NCBI RefSeq assembly: GCF_003943415.1
Contig: NZ_RJPK01000001.1
Span: forward strand, 186,001-250,000
Direction: 5' to 3'
Origin: Streptococcus oralis
Lineage (GTDB): Bacteria > Bacillota > Bacilli > Lactobacillales > Streptococcaceae
Length of the DNA: 64,000 bases
Each line of letters starts with the position of its first letter. Within the stretch, counting starts at the first letter, position 1. The notes under the pieces are model-generated. The model saw only the letters and a program-made list of their open reading frames with translations. It searched no databases and was not told where the DNA came from. Positions 63,982 to 64,000 of this stretch are shown in pieces. A program made the translations under genes and the position numbers.

Positions 63982-64000
63982 ATGACAGCATTGATTGAAA
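63982..64000 (+). CDS. Start of ABC transporter ATP-binding protein (partial)
   Basis: ATGACAGCATTGATTGAA (MTALIE) begins at 63982 behind AAGGAG and runs off the window. Position directly after an FtsX-like permease suggests the partner ATPase. Only six residues are visible. Confidence 0.5.

Overview
The window is chromosomal DNA of a mitis-group Streptococcus. The evidence is a set of housekeeping proteins nearly identical to pneumococcal ones (L19, L21, L27, L20, TrmFO, CiaRH, PepN), a ComEA/ComEC operon behind a SigX cin-box, and a choline-binding LytB that implies choline-decorated teichoic acid. From memory, gene blocks adjacent here are scattered in S. pneumoniae, so a relative such as S. 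mitis, S. oralis or S. pseudopneumoniae is more likely than S. pneumoniae itself. No rRNA, CRISPR array or intact transposase is visible.

Layout. 1-1319: end of a chorismate mutase gene, two crcB fluoride-channel genes, rplS and tRNA-Arg(CCU). 1312-about 17400: an AT-rich accessory island at the 3' end of that tRNA. It holds two imperfect copies (1312-1510 and 15178-15356) of an integrase-type attachment segment. Between them lie pfbA, a PP2C-like phosphatase, a PhoU-like protein, galT, galE, a 2H phosphoesterase, a complete ABC importer, an MgtC-like protein, a small unknown gene and a LacI-family regulator. A DUF4365 nuclease-like gene follows the second copy. 17473-22968: HAD phosphatase, HD hydrolase, DUF1934, DEAD-box helicase, Gfo/Idh/MocA oxidoreductase and DUF1275. 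22985-38489: core genes (rplU-prp-rpmA, lspA-rluD, proBAC, tmk-holB-yabA-rsmI, trmFO, pyrH-frr-cvfB, phoH). 38552-51577: ald, comEA-comEC, a decayed bacteriocin-like cassette, infC-rpmI-rplT, gloA, PyrR-controlled pyrK-pyrDb and lytB. 51749-64000: a secreted nuclease-like lipoprotein, an aldo/keto reductase, a run of small accessory enzymes, pepN, ciaRH, DUF3270 and the start of an ABC exporter.

Most interesting region. In the island, nearly identical LacI-type operators (TGACAnCGnTGTCA) sit just downstream of the -10 boxes of both pfbA and the 2H/ABC operon, and a LacI regulator lies at the end of the locus. The content suggests one regulon that adheres to a surface (PfbA), imports a substrate through an AfuABC/FbpABC-type transporter, and processes it with a 2H phosphoesterase, GalT and GalE. 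There is no galactokinase. My inference is that the imported substrate is an already phosphorylated, perhaps cyclic-phosphate or phosphodiester-linked, galactose-type sugar. PhoU-like, PP2C-like and MgtC-like proteins would then handle phosphate or ion balance. This is a hypothesis from gene content and operator sites, not a demonstrated function.

Starts were chosen from Shine-Dalgarno spacing and promoter position. Comparisons with reference strains are from memory and were not searched.
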